The notes: a model not told the origin generated them from the letters alone. 35,397 bases of DNA from Tepidanaerobacter sp. DTU063 (GCA_001512695.1 LFSJ01000050.1:332-35728), one strand, 5' to 3'. Counted from the stretch's first letter, positions 9,262 through 18,043 are shown. Made by a program: numbers and translations.

Positions 9262-10791
9262 ATGAAAGGCGAGCTAAAAACTGAACCAGCCCGCAGTAGT
9301 CTGTTTAACAAGTTTTTAGACATTATCGAAATAGCCGGTAATAAGCTGCCGGACCCAGTTATATTTTTTACCTTGCTGTGTGTAATCATATTAATTCTGT
9401 CTTGGGTTGCAGAGTCTGCAGGTTTAGAAGCCGTAAACCCCGGTACCAATGAAACCATTAAAGCCATCAGTCTCTTGAATAAGGATGGTTTAATACGCAT
9501 GCTGACCAAAATGGTTAGTAATTTCAGCAGCTTTCCACCCCTGGGCCTTGTCCTGGTGACAATGGTGGGCGTAGGTATTGCCGACAAAGGTGGACTAATA
9601 AATGCCCTTATGCGTTCTGCTGTTGCGGGAACGCCGGCTTCCCTGCTGGTGCCAATCATCGCCTTTATTGCCGTAATCAGTAACGGCGCCGGTGACTGCG
9701 GGCCTATAGTATTGCCGCCCCTTGCTGCGGTTATTTTTTTGAGCTTAAAGCGCCATCCCCTGGCCGGCATGGTTTTGGCTTACGGCGCCTGCTTGGGCGG
9801 CTTTTCGGCAAATGTCCTGGTCACGATGACCGACGCCCTTGCCGCAGGATTTACGCAGCAGGCTGCACAGCTGATAGATCCAAATTATGTGACAAACCCC
9901 GCCAACAACTGGTTTTTCCTGATAGCAGCAACCGCCATATTTATTCCCGTATCAACATATGTAAACAGCAAAATTGTTGAACCTCGCTTGGGCACTTATA
10001 CAGGAGAAAGCGTATCCAATGAACCCATTACCGAAACAGAGCGGAAGGGTCTCAGGGCGGCAGGTATTGCCACACTGGTCTACGTTGCCATACTGGCCCT
10101 CCTCACCTTACCACCGAATGCCGTCCTCCGTCATCCGGAAACCGGAGGCCTTGCAGTATCTCCCTTCATCGACAGTATAATTCCAATAACCATGTTGCTG
10201 TTCTTAATACCGGGTTTGGCATACGGGTATGCCTCCGGAAGTATTAAAAGCAGCAGGGATATCTCTGCCATGATCAGCAAGTCGATGGCCGAACTGGGAT
10301 CATTCTTGGCTTTGGCCTTTGTGGCATCACAGTTCTTGGCCTATTTTACTTGGAGCAATCTGGGCCCGATTATCGCCATTAAGGGCGCCGAGTTTTTGCA
10401 AAACGTCGGTCTCACGGGCGTTGGCATGTTAGTCGGCTTTATTTTAATCAGTACCATTATAAATATCTTCATCCCCAGTGCATCTGCAAAATGGGGTATC
10501 CTGTCTTCGATCTTTGTCCCCATGCTCATGATCCTGGGTTATAACCCAGCTTTTACCCAATTGGCATATAGAATAGGTGACTCCATCACAAATCCCATAA
10601 CACCGCTGATGCCATACTTTGCCATCCTGCTAGGATATGCCCAGCAGTATGACAAAAACATCGGAATGGGAACATTAATTTCTCTGCTGATTCCTTATTC
10701 CATGATAATGGGAGTGTTCTGGATAATCTTGTTTATAATTTGGTTCTTGCTGGGCTTACCGGTAGGTCCCGGTGCACCCATATTTTTGTAA
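9262..10791 (+). CDS. AbgT-family transporter (p-aminobenzoyl-glutamate or related amidated substrate)
   Basis: A 509-residue membrane protein with about 11-13 hydrophobic segments from residue 33 to the C-terminus. Sequence features of the AbgT family are SNGAGDCGPIVLPPLAA, the ANVLVTMTDALAAGFTQQAA stretch, and the KIVEPRLG segment after a central helix. Characterised AbgT proteins import p-aminobenzoyl-glutamate or export sulphonamides, so direction and substrate are not fixed by sequence. An amidohydrolase gene follows 28 bases later, which suggests uptake and intracellular cleavage of an acylated or amidated amino acid. The ATG lies about 10 bases behind AAAGGAG. Confidence 0.88.
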   Translation: MKGELKTEPARSSLFNKFLDIIEIAGNKLPDPVIFFTLLCVIILILSWVAESAGLEAVNPGTNETIKAISLLNKDGLIRMLTKMVSNFSSFPPLGLVLVTMVGVGIADKGGLINALMRSAVAGTPASLLVPIIAFIAVISNGAGDCGPIVLPPLAAVIFLSLKRHPLAGMVLAYGACLGGFSANVLVTMTDALAAGFTQQAAQLIDPNYVTNPANNWFFLIAATAIFIPVSTYVNSKIVEPRLGTYTGESVSNEPITETERKGLRAAGIATLVYVAILALLTLPPNAVLRHPETGGLAVSPFIDSIIPITMLLFLIPGLAYGYASGSIKSSRDISAMISKSMAELGSFLALAFVASQFLAYFTWSNLGPIIAIKGAEFLQNVGLTGVGMLVGFILISTIINIFIPSASAKWGILSSIFVPMLMILGYNPAFTQLAYRIGDSITNPITPLMPYFAILLGYAQQYDKNIGMGTLISLLIPYSMIMGVFWIILFIIWFLLGLPVGPGAPIFL

Positions 10792-10819
10792 AATTTCCCA
10801 ACAACTTTGAGGTGATTAA

Positions 10820-12004
10820 ATGATTGATGTGTTAGCCTATATAAGGCAAGAAGCTGAAAAGCTGTACCCGGAAGCCGTGAAAATGCGCCGCGATTTCCAC
10901 AGGCACCCGGAACTGGGCTTTAAAGAAGTTCGCACGGCAAAAGTAGTGGCAGATTATTTGCGGGCTTTAAATCTTGAGGTTACCGAAGGCGTGGGCAAAA
11001 CCGGCGTTGTGGCAGTTCTAAGCGGGGACCAGGCTGGCAAGACGGTGGCCCTGAGGGCTGATATGGATGCCCTTCCAATTCAGGAAGAGACGGGCCTTGA
11101 TTTTGCATCGGAAATCCCCGGCGTAATGCATGCCTGCGGCCATGATGGCCATACGGCCATGCTCCTTCAGGTTGCAAAGCTCCTATCATCGATGAAATCC
11201 AGGCTGAAAGGCCGGGTCAAATTCATCTTCCAGGCGGCGGAAGAATTGTCCCACGGGGGCGCCACCTTGATGTGTCAGGAAGGAGCAGTCGATGACGTAG
11301 ATGCAATTTTTGGGCTGCACATATGGCCGACCCTTGAAACAGGCCATATTGGCGTATTGAGCGGCCCCATGATGGCCAGTGCAGACTACGGCTATGTAAC
11401 CGTAAAGGGAAAAACAGGTCACGGCTCACAGCCTCACAAGGCTGTAGATGCCTGCGTGGTTGCGGCACAAGCCATACTTGGAATACAAACTGTAGTCAGC
11501 CGTCAAATAGATGCTTTGGACCCGGCAGTAATCAGCATAGGGTCTATTTCAGGGGGCACTGCGGCAAATGTCATTGCCGATGAGGTTAAATTCGCCTTTA
11601 CCGTGAGGGCCTTGAGCAAGGAGAACCGCGAAAAAGTTCCGGTACTTGTAGAAAGGACAATAAAAGGAATAACCGAAAGTGCCGGCGCAACATACGAATT
11701 TAATTACGATTACTGCCTGCCGCCGGTAATCAATGACAGCAAAGCTGTAGCCCTCGTTGAAGAGGTAGGAAAACAGCTTCTCGGGGAAGATAAAGTAATA
11801 AGGCTCAGCAAGCCCGTAATGGGTTCCGAAGACTTTTCCTTTTTCCAGGAAAAAGTCCCAGGTGCCTACTTCTTCCTGGGTGGCAAAAACGAGGAGAAGG
11901 GAATTGTCCCACTGGCACACAACAGCAAGTACAACTTTGACGAAGATGCCATGCTCACGGGCATATCAATGATGGCGGCTATTGCACATAAGTTTTTATC
12001 TTAA
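10820..12004 (+). CDS. M20-family amidohydrolase (N-acyl-amino-acid or aminobenzoyl-glutamate hydrolase type)
   Basis: A 394-residue M20D metallopeptidase. Early HRHPELGFKE, the metal ligands in HACGHDGHTAML, the catalytic Glu pair in FQAAEE, the GLHIWP segment, the dimerisation domain with GKTGHGSQPHKAVDA, and the late MGSEDFSFF and LAHN motifs are all present and in order. Such enzymes remove acyl or aryl groups from amino acids in the cytosol using two metal ions. The gene follows the transporter in an apparent two-gene operon behind a GAGGTG site. The exact substrate cannot be told from sequence; aminobenzoyl-glutamate is suggested only by the AbgT neighbour. Confidence 0.9.
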   Translation: MIDVLAYIRQEAEKLYPEAVKMRRDFHRHPELGFKEVRTAKVVADYLRALNLEVTEGVGKTGVVAVLSGDQAGKTVALRADMDALPIQEETGLDFASEIPGVMHACGHDGHTAMLLQVAKLLSSMKSRLKGRVKFIFQAAEELSHGGATLMCQEGAVDDVDAIFGLHIWPTLETGHIGVLSGPMMASADYGYVTVKGKTGHGSQPHKAVDACVVAAQAILGIQTVVSRQIDALDPAVISIGSISGGTAANVIADEVKFAFTVRALSKENREKVPVLVERTIKGITESAGATYEFNYDYCLPPVINDSKAVALVEEVGKQLLGEDKVIRLSKPVMGSEDFSFFQEKVPGAYFFLGGKNEEKGIVPLAHNSKYNFDEDAMLTGISMMAAIAHKFLS

Positions 12005-12066
12005 AAATATCGGCAGCTGCATAAAAAACATCTTGCTTTTGCAGGAAATTACTTTCAGCTAACAAC

Positions 12067-12103
12067 AATAATGACCACCTGAAAAGGGGTGGTCATTATT
12101 TTA
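12067..12103. terminator. Bidirectional terminator between the M20 gene and murI
   Basis: A perfect 13-bp stem (AATAATGACCACC/GGTGGTCATTATT) with an 8-base loop sits between two convergent genes. T-rich sequence follows on the plus strand and the stem's own A/T ends give T on the minus strand. It can serve both genes. Confidence 0.85.
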
Positions 12104-12105
12104 TG

Positions 12106-12903
12106 TTATGGTTCAATTACGCTTATGGGCTCAATGGATCTTTTAAGGAACTTTTCGCCCACACGGACAAATTTTTCCGGATCGTCACTGACAAAATACC
12201 GATAACTTGCCGGTGCATTGGCTTTTCGAAGTAGGTTGCCCCCATTTAATATCTGCCAAACTTCCTTGGCCGTCTCTTCTGCCGAGTCCACCAGCCGAAC
12301 TCCTCTTCCCATGATTTGCCCTATTGCCGGCTTTAAAAGTGGATAGTGGGTACAGGCTAGTACCAGGGTATCTATTCCCTGCCCCTTTAGGGGTTCCAGG
12401 TAGATTTTGGCGGTGATTAAGGCAGCTTCATTTTCCAGCCAGCCCTCTTCTACCAGCGGAACAAACAAGGGGCAGGCCTTTGAATATATGCTGATGCTTT
12501 CGTTTAAGGCATTAATGGCCCTTTCGTAGGCACGGCTTTTTGTGGTGCGCTCGGTGCCGATTACTCCCACCCTGTGATTCCTGGTAGCATTTACCGCAGC
12601 CCTGGCCCCCGGCTCTATAACTCCAAGGACCGGCACCCTTGTTGAGGCGGCAAGCTCTTCAAGACAGGTGGCACTGACGGTGTTGCAGGCTATGACGATT
12701 AGTTTAACATCCTGGCTCAGCAAGAATTTTAGGCCTTCAAAGGCAAATTGCGTAATCGCTTCCGGTGATTTGGAACCATAGGGCACCCGTGCCGTGTCTC
12801 CAAAATAGACTATATTTTCTCCGGGTAACAGTTTCATGATTTCGCCGGCTACAGTCAGGCCTCCAATACCCGAATCAAAGACTCCGATGGGTATATTGCT
12901 CAT
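12106..12903 (-). CDS. murI: Glutamate racemase
   Basis: A 265-residue cytosolic enzyme that makes D-glutamate for peptidoglycan. The catalytic cysteines are in IACNTVSA and LACTHYPLL, and the N-terminal IGVFDSGIGGLTV with FGDTARVPYG is characteristic. The length is normal. The ATG at 12903 has a GGAG about 13 bases upstream, slightly farther than usual. The gap of about 160 bases to the next upstream minus-strand gene suggests its own promoter, but none is clear. Confidence 0.96.
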   Translation of the reverse strand: MSNIPIGVFDSGIGGLTVAGEIMKLLPGENIVYFGDTARVPYGSKSPEAITQFAFEGLKFLLSQDVKLIVIACNTVSATCLEELAASTRVPVLGVIEPGARAAVNATRNHRVGVIGTERTTKSRAYERAINALNESISIYSKACPLFVPLVEEGWLENEAALITAKIYLEPLKGQGIDTLVLACTHYPLLKPAIGQIMGRGVRLVDSAEETAKEVWQILNGGNLLRKANAPASYRYFVSDDPEKFVRVGEKFLKRSIEPISVIEP

Positions 12904-13063
12904 TTGGATTGTTCAGCTCCGTCCTGTTTTGTGAATTTGTGTATTTTATACACGATGTTATTGTATTAGCTATGGTCAATAATACCACACTTAAACAGTA
13001 GGGACAATAAAATGAGGATGGGATTCTTTTACAAAGCGCAAGTTTCCCGGGACCCAACTGCAA

Positions 13064-14332
13064 TCATTGCTTGCGTGTTGGGTGGGGTTCTTGGTTCGGC
13101 ACAAGCTTCACCAACTTTTTATCAGTTGCCACAAACAGGCTCAAAGCTGCCGGCGCAATCGCCCTTATCGTTTCACCTTCCAGGAACCGTCTACATTTTA
13201 AACTTTCAATATCGTATGCCACGAGCCCCCCTTCGGTCCCTATAAAACACGTTTTCTTCAATACTACGGGCGATGTTGTGGGAGCAGCAGGCAAGTCTGC
13301 CGCCCATTTTGTCTGGCCACTTTGAAAGCTGATAGCGACCACTTCTCCCTTGTAATTTGCCAGGAGCATAAAATCCGGATGGAAGGCCGGCATCATAAGC
13401 TCATCATCGGTAAACTTTTTTTGCCATATGAGGCTTCCCAACAGGGGATTTATGGCATAAATCCGAGCATCCTGCGATACTGCAAAAATCTTGCCGTCCC
13501 ATATGGCCAGGGGAAGCTTTATCATATCGGAGACTTTTGTCTTCCAGTAGAGGGTCCCTTCGTCATCGAGACAGTAGATGTTTCTGTCGTACGAGGCAAA
13601 GTAAATCAAATCATATCCCAAGGTCGGTGAAGTGCAAAAGGCGCCAGAGGTCCTGTACTTCCACAGTGCCTTGCCCTTTCGGTCGAAGGCATGAAGGCTT
13701 CCCCATGAAGAGGCATAAATTTTCCCACCCCTTGCGGCAACGGCTGTAGTAAAATTATCTTGGCTTATGCTTTGTAGCCTTTTGCCGGAAAATAAATCGA
13801 GTATTTCAAGGTTTTGTGCTGGTATGAGCAGTTGCCCTTCGGATATGACAGGGGCTGCCACGGGAAAAATCTTAGCAGTCCTCCAAAGCACTTTCCCCGA
13901 TATTAAGCTTATGGCGAGGACCTGCTCTTTTGTTGTCACAATCAACCTGTCTGAGGTGGAGTTTAGCCAAAGAACATCGGAAATATTCCAGGTCTTGCTA
14001 AGTGTAAGTTGTGCAGTAATCGGAGCCGGCAAGTACCCAGTATGGGCAAAGTCATGACAGGGAGTGTGCCACTTGTTTATTCCTGCCTGCACCAGTTCTG
14101 TTAATATATTAAACTCATCGTCCGAGACTTTACCATTTTGTTTTAGCTTGAAAAAGCTCTGAAATTCCCTGACCGCCTCGGAGGTTCTATATCCAAATAC
14201 CCCGTCAACTCGGGCACGAAAAAATCCCAAATGTTTTAAGGCCTGCTGCAGCCGACGCACATCGGTCCCCTTAATCAGGGGCCTTTGTTTTTTTAGCTGA
14301 CGACTGCCAAAAGCTACTCTAGGCAAGCTCAA
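13064..14332 (-). CDS. PQQ-type beta-propeller protein with N-terminal peptidoglycan-binding-like domain
   Basis: About 422 residues. Residues 15-75 (RPLIKGTDVRRLQQALKHLG onward, then GVFGYRTSEAVREFQSF) match the PG_binding_1 fold. The rest is a run of about seven beta-propeller blades with AxDxxxGxxxW-like motifs, for example LDDEGTLYWK and AINPLLGSLIW. I choose the TTG at 14332, which has AGGTGG seven bases upstream. The longer in-frame start at 14431 lacks a ribosome-binding site and would put a TATAAT element inside the gene. Neither start gives a clear signal peptide, which is odd for a cell-wall-binding protein. Function is unknown; a scaffold or sensor is possible. It is divergent from the hydrogenase operon. 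Confidence 0.75.
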   Translation of the reverse strand: MSLPRVAFGSRQLKKQRPLIKGTDVRRLQQALKHLGFFRARVDGVFGYRTSEAVREFQSFFKLKQNGKVSDDEFNILTELVQAGINKWHTPCHDFAHTGYLPAPITAQLTLSKTWNISDVLWLNSTSDRLIVTTKEQVLAISLISGKVLWRTAKIFPVAAPVISEGQLLIPAQNLEILDLFSGKRLQSISQDNFTTAVAARGGKIYASSWGSLHAFDRKGKALWKYRTSGAFCTSPTLGYDLIYFASYDRNIYCLDDEGTLYWKTKVSDMIKLPLAIWDGKIFAVSQDARIYAINPLLGSLIWQKKFTDDELMMPAFHPDFMLLANYKGEVVAISFQSGQTKWAADLPAAPTTSPVVLKKTCFIGTEGGLVAYDIESLKCRRFLEGETIRAIAPAALSLFVATDKKLVKLVPNQEPHPTRKQ

Positions 14333-14464
14333 GGCAACACCACCTAGCCTTATAATAAGCTTTGCGATATAAATATTATATTCAGTGCACAAGCAGTCGG
14401 TTACAGCTCTTTGCCCCGAATAAATCGTCAACAGAAGGTAAATTCTATTAACAAGCCCATAAAA

Positions 14465-14542
14465 ATGAACTTTTGAATTTTTTGGGACGGGTACAAAATA
14501 TTCATGAACTTTAAACTTTTGGGGACGGGTACAAAATATTCA
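14465..14542. repeat. Two tandem copies of a GGGACGGGTAC-containing repeat
   Basis: Two units of about 38 bases each begin with ATGAACTTT and end with GGGACGGGTACAAAATATTC. The last 21 bases (14484-14504 and 14522-14542) are identical. A CGTCCCC element in opposite orientation follows at about 14599, after a small GCGGA/TCCGC palindrome. The repeat lies in the divergent region between the beta-propeller and hydrogenase genes. Similar GGGGACRGGT-type words recur near REP-associated transposases in other Firmicutes, so this may be a remnant of such an element, or a regulator-binding site. Confidence 0.7.
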
Positions 14543-14628
14543 AAGCGGAGCCGGTTCCGCCCAACAACATTAGCAGAAGCCAAATATGGCAAGCGAAACG
14601 TCCCCCTGCCATGTTTAAGGAGAGTTAT

Positions 14629-15912
14629 ATGATAACGCGGCGGGAATTTTTAAAACTGTGCCTCTCTTCAGCAGCTCTCAGCCTGTCGGGGATTTTGCTG
14701 CCGAAAGTTGCTGAAGCTTTAGATGAACGGGGAGAAAAAGTAACGGTCATATGGCTTGAAATGATGACCTGCACCGGGGACTTTCTCTCCTTTGCCAACA
14801 CTTTAAACCCTGATGTGGAGCAGCTGATAAAAGATACGATAAATCTTGAATTTCAAAATACCATGATGGCCGCCGAAGGTGAGCTTGCCTTACAGCACCT
14901 GTACGATGTGGCAAGCCGCGAAGAGGGAAGGTACATACTGGTGGCGGAAGGCACCGTTCCCACAAGGGACAATGGCTTTTACGGAATTACCGGTTACTAC
15001 GAAGACGGCACTCCTCTTAAAGACATCGATGCAGTCAAATTCTTGGGCAAGCGGGCAAAGCATGTCATAGCTATAGGTACCTGTGCATCCTTCGGAGGCC
15101 CTTATGCGGCAAGTCCCAATCCGTCAGGATCTGTCCCGGTGCACAAGGTATTAAAAGGGATCCAGGTCATAAACGTGCCTGGATGCCCTGCACATCCGGA
15201 CTGGTTCGTGGGAACTTTATCCCATGTTATTTTATACGGCGTTCCCAGTCTCGATGCCTTTGGACGGCCCCGTATGTTTTACCGGCATACCATACACGAT
15301 TTTTGTCCAAGGCGTCAGCACTTTGAAAACGGCATTTTTGCAAAAGAACCGGGAGATGAGGGATGCCTATTTCAAATAGGCTGCAAAGGTCCCGTTACAT
15401 ACTCCGACTGCCCTACCCGGAAGTGGAACAGCATGCACTTAAATTGGCCGGTAGGTGCCAATACCCCCTGCATAGGCTGCGTTAGCCCCGAATTCCCAGA
15501 TAGAATGTCACCTTTTTTTGCCCATCTGCAGGATGTGAATCTGCCTAATATAAATGTAAATGCTTCATTAATCGGGAAAGCTGCCATAGGCACTGCCGCA
15601 GCAGCCATCGGAACTCATGCCATTGTAAGTGCCGCTAAGGGCCGCATATTCAGGCACCTTGCAGAATCCAGCGAAACCAAAGATGTTGGCAAAGAGCTGG
15701 AGAAAGTTGTGGAGGAGAAGTTAAGTGGGGATAAGATTTCGGATGAAGACATGCAAGGCGTGGAAAAATCCCCGTCAGGGTCTGAAAATAAATCGGTTGC
15801 AAAGCCGGAAAACACCGCAAAACACTGTGAAGAAATTTCCCGGGAGCTGATCCCCTCTCGGCCAAAAATAAAAAGGCCGAAAAAATTGGTTACCAGGAAG
15901 TTGAGAAGGTGA
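14629..15912 (+). CDS. [NiFe] hydrogenase small subunit, Tat-exported, membrane-anchored
   Basis: A 427-residue protein. The twin-arginine signal TRREFLK lies at the N-terminus. The ATG at 14629 has AAGGAG six bases upstream; an in-frame ATG 18 bases earlier has none. Ligands of the proximal cluster are Cys48, Cys152 (GTCASFGG) and Cys186 (PGCPAHP), but the fourth position is Asp51 (CTGD instead of CTGC). Distal-cluster (His, Cys) and medial-cluster residues follow in HTIHDFC, GCLFQIGCKGP, YSDCP and PCIGC. A C-terminal membrane helix (about 314-336) anchors the protein, followed by an unusual charged tail of about 90 residues ending in a very basic stretch, probably cytoplasmic. It passes electrons from the large subunit towards the cytochrome b encoded two genes on. 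Confidence 0.93.
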   Translation: MITRREFLKLCLSSAALSLSGILLPKVAEALDERGEKVTVIWLEMMTCTGDFLSFANTLNPDVEQLIKDTINLEFQNTMMAAEGELALQHLYDVASREEGRYILVAEGTVPTRDNGFYGITGYYEDGTPLKDIDAVKFLGKRAKHVIAIGTCASFGGPYAASPNPSGSVPVHKVLKGIQVINVPGCPAHPDWFVGTLSHVILYGVPSLDAFGRPRMFYRHTIHDFCPRRQHFENGIFAKEPGDEGCLFQIGCKGPVTYSDCPTRKWNSMHLNWPVGANTPCIGCVSPEFPDRMSPFFAHLQDVNLPNINVNASLIGKAAIGTAAAAIGTHAIVSAAKGRIFRHLAESSETKDVGKELEKVVEEKLSGDKISDEDMQGVEKSPSGSENKSVAKPENTAKHCEEISRELIPSRPKIKRPKKLVTRKLRR

Positions 15913-15916
15913 TTGT

Positions 15917-17320
15917 TTGCCTACTAAGATCATCAGTCCAATAACCAGGCTGAACGGTTTTTGGCGCATCGACGTAAATATCGAAAATGGCCAGGTGGTA
16001 GATGCATATTCAAGCGGTATCTTTTTCAGGGGGATAGAAAAGATTCTACACGGCAGGGACCCCAGGGATGCCGTATATTTAACCCAGCGCATATGCGGCA
16101 TATGCTCTACCGCCCACGGCCTTGCCAGCAGCCTCGCCCTGGAGGACGCTTTTAAGATTAAGCCCCCAAGAAACGGCATCATCATCAGGAATCTGCTCTT
16201 TGGAGCAGACCTTTTGCAAAACCACATTCGGCACTTTTACTTTCTGACCGTACCGGATTTTGTCAGGGGACCCGACAGGCCACCCTTTGTCCCCCGATAT
16301 GAAGTAGACTATCGCCTTTCTAGAACCGAAAGCGATAAAATTTACGAAAACTACATGGAAAGTATACACATATCCCGGGCAGTCCATGACATGGTCACCA
16401 TATTCGGTGGCAAAATCCCCCACAACCACGGCATTTTGGCGGGTGGCGCCACGGTCCCACCCACTGCTGACAATGTGCGCATGTTTATGTCGCTACTTCA
16501 AAAAGTGCGGAGTTTTGTTCAAAATAAGATGATGGCTGATTTGGAAAAAATAGCAACAGCTTATGAAGATTATTACAAGATAGGCATCGGCACCGGCAAT
16601 TTGATGGCCTTCGGCATGTTTCCCCATCCCGACAAAAAAGATGATTTTTACTTTAAGCCCGGCATAATCATCGGCAAAAAACGGGAAAAGCTGGATGCCA
16701 TGGCCATCACCGAGCATATAAAGTATTCCTGGTACAGAGCTTCCCCTCCCCTGCATCCGGAGGAAGGGGAAACCCAGCCCGATACCGGCAAAGAGGACGC
16801 ATATTCCTGGGTAAAGGCCCCCAGGTACAAAGGCCATCCGGTGGAGGGCGGGCCACTGGCCAGGCTCATCTTAAGCGGTGATTACAAGGGCGGCCACAGC
16901 GCCATGGACCGGATTGCCGCTCGAGTAATGGAGGCGAATATCGTATCAGAGATGATGGAAGAATGGTGCCGGCAGCTTGAGATAGGAAAGCCTGTATTTA
17001 CACCGTACGATATGCCGGCAAATGCGGAGGGAATCGGGATGGTGGAGGCCATGAGAGGGGGCCTTGGCCACTGGATGAGGATGAGAGCCGGCAGGATAAC
17101 ACATTATCAAATTATCACACCCTCTGCCTGGAACTGTTCGCCGCGGGATGACGAAGGCAGGCGCGGGCCCGTCGAGGAGGCATTAATAGGCACGCCGATA
17201 GAAGATTTTGACCAACCCATCGAGGTGGGGAGAGTTGCCCGAAGCTTTGACCCCTGCCTTGCCTGTGCAGTACATATGATTGACATGAAAGGGCGGGAAA
17301 AATATGTTGAAATCCTTTGA
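15917..17320 (+). CDS. [NiFe] hydrogenase large (catalytic) subunit
   Basis: A 467-residue subunit, shorter than the roughly 550 residues common in group 1. The Ni ligands are Cys60 and Cys63 (RICGICSTAH) and Cys447 and Cys450 (DPCLACAVH). Fourteen residues follow His453 and would be removed by a maturation protease. The usual RxEGH motif near the N-terminus reads RLNGF, with Asn13 in place of the Glu implicated in proton transfer. The start is TTG at 15917 with AAGGTG five bases before it, only four bases after the small-subunit stop. The protein lacks a signal peptide and would be exported with the small subunit. No hyp or protease gene is in the window. Confidence 0.93.
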   Translation: MPTKIISPITRLNGFWRIDVNIENGQVVDAYSSGIFFRGIEKILHGRDPRDAVYLTQRICGICSTAHGLASSLALEDAFKIKPPRNGIIIRNLLFGADLLQNHIRHFYFLTVPDFVRGPDRPPFVPRYEVDYRLSRTESDKIYENYMESIHISRAVHDMVTIFGGKIPHNHGILAGGATVPPTADNVRMFMSLLQKVRSFVQNKMMADLEKIATAYEDYYKIGIGTGNLMAFGMFPHPDKKDDFYFKPGIIIGKKREKLDAMAITEHIKYSWYRASPPLHPEEGETQPDTGKEDAYSWVKAPRYKGHPVEGGPLARLILSGDYKGGHSAMDRIAARVMEANIVSEMMEEWCRQLEIGKPVFTPYDMPANAEGIGMVEAMRGGLGHWMRMRAGRITHYQIITPSAWNCSPRDDEGRRGPVEEALIGTPIEDFDQPIEVGRVARSFDPCLACAVHMIDMKGREKYVEIL

Positions 17321-17984
17321 GGAATCAAAGGAAGCTCAAGACATAGCTGTAAAAAAAAGGAATATTGTCACGATCTCTTATGTCAATATACTCTTGTATC
17401 CACTCCCCATAAGGATCTTTCACTGGGTACTAGTCGCAAGTCTTTCCCTTACCATTATCAGCGGTTTGATGATAAGTTGTGCATATGCCCTAGTTCCAAT
17501 GAAATCGATAAGATTCATCCACATATCTGCTGGCTTTGTGGCCTTTGGCATTGTGCTGTATCGCCTGGGGTACGCCTTTATGTCCGGAGATTACAGGAAT
17601 TTTTCCATAAAACTAAAAGATTTTAAGACATTTCCCGACCTTGCAAAATACTATCTTTTTTTGAGGGAAAACCCTCCAGCTTTAAGGACTAAGTACAACA
17701 TCGGACAGAAAATAACTATGCTGTCCTGGCTAATGGGCATACTGTATCAAACTTTTACCGGCATTATGCTGCTAAACTCATCCTTTGTATCCAAAACTTC
17801 TGCATTATCGCTTTTGTCAAAGTTGATTCTGCCCCAGTACCTTAGAACGACCAAGTACTTTATTTCAATTTATTTCGTCATCACCATTATGCTTCACATA
17901 TACCTGGCCCATACCGAGGATATTGCTAAGAGCCAGTCTATGCTTACCGGTTGGGTAAGGGTAAAAAGGAAAAACAACAATTAA
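17304..17984 (+). CDS. Hydrogenase b-type cytochrome subunit (HyaC-like)
   Basis: A 226-residue membrane protein with four predicted helices, at about residues 28-55, 70-98, 130-157 and 178-205. Candidate haem ligands are His in RIFHWV (helix 1), IRFIHISAG (helix 2) and MLHIYLAH (helix 4), as in the cytochrome b561 domain of hydrogenase I. It would take electrons from the small subunit to the quinone pool. The start overlaps the large-subunit gene by 17 bases, a common sign of cotranslation. A terminator follows about 60 bases later, so the operon appears to have only three genes. Confidence 0.88.
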   Translation: MLKSFEESKEAQDIAVKKRNIVTISYVNILLYPLPIRIFHWVLVASLSLTIISGLMISCAYALVPMKSIRFIHISAGFVAFGIVLYRLGYAFMSGDYRNFSIKLKDFKTFPDLAKYYLFLRENPPALRTKYNIGQKITMLSWLMGILYQTFTGIMLLNSSFVSKTSALSLLSKLILPQYLRTTKYFISIYFVITIMLHIYLAHTEDIAKSQSMLTGWVRVKRKNNN

Positions 17985-18043
17985 AAAAATACAACAATGC
18001 TATCAGAGATGGATGCCGTATAACTGAACTTTGCCGTTTCACT

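Noticed and set aside
14629-17984. A complete hydrogenase gene set including maturation genes
   Set aside because: No hyp genes or maturation protease are present; a terminator follows the cytochrome gene.
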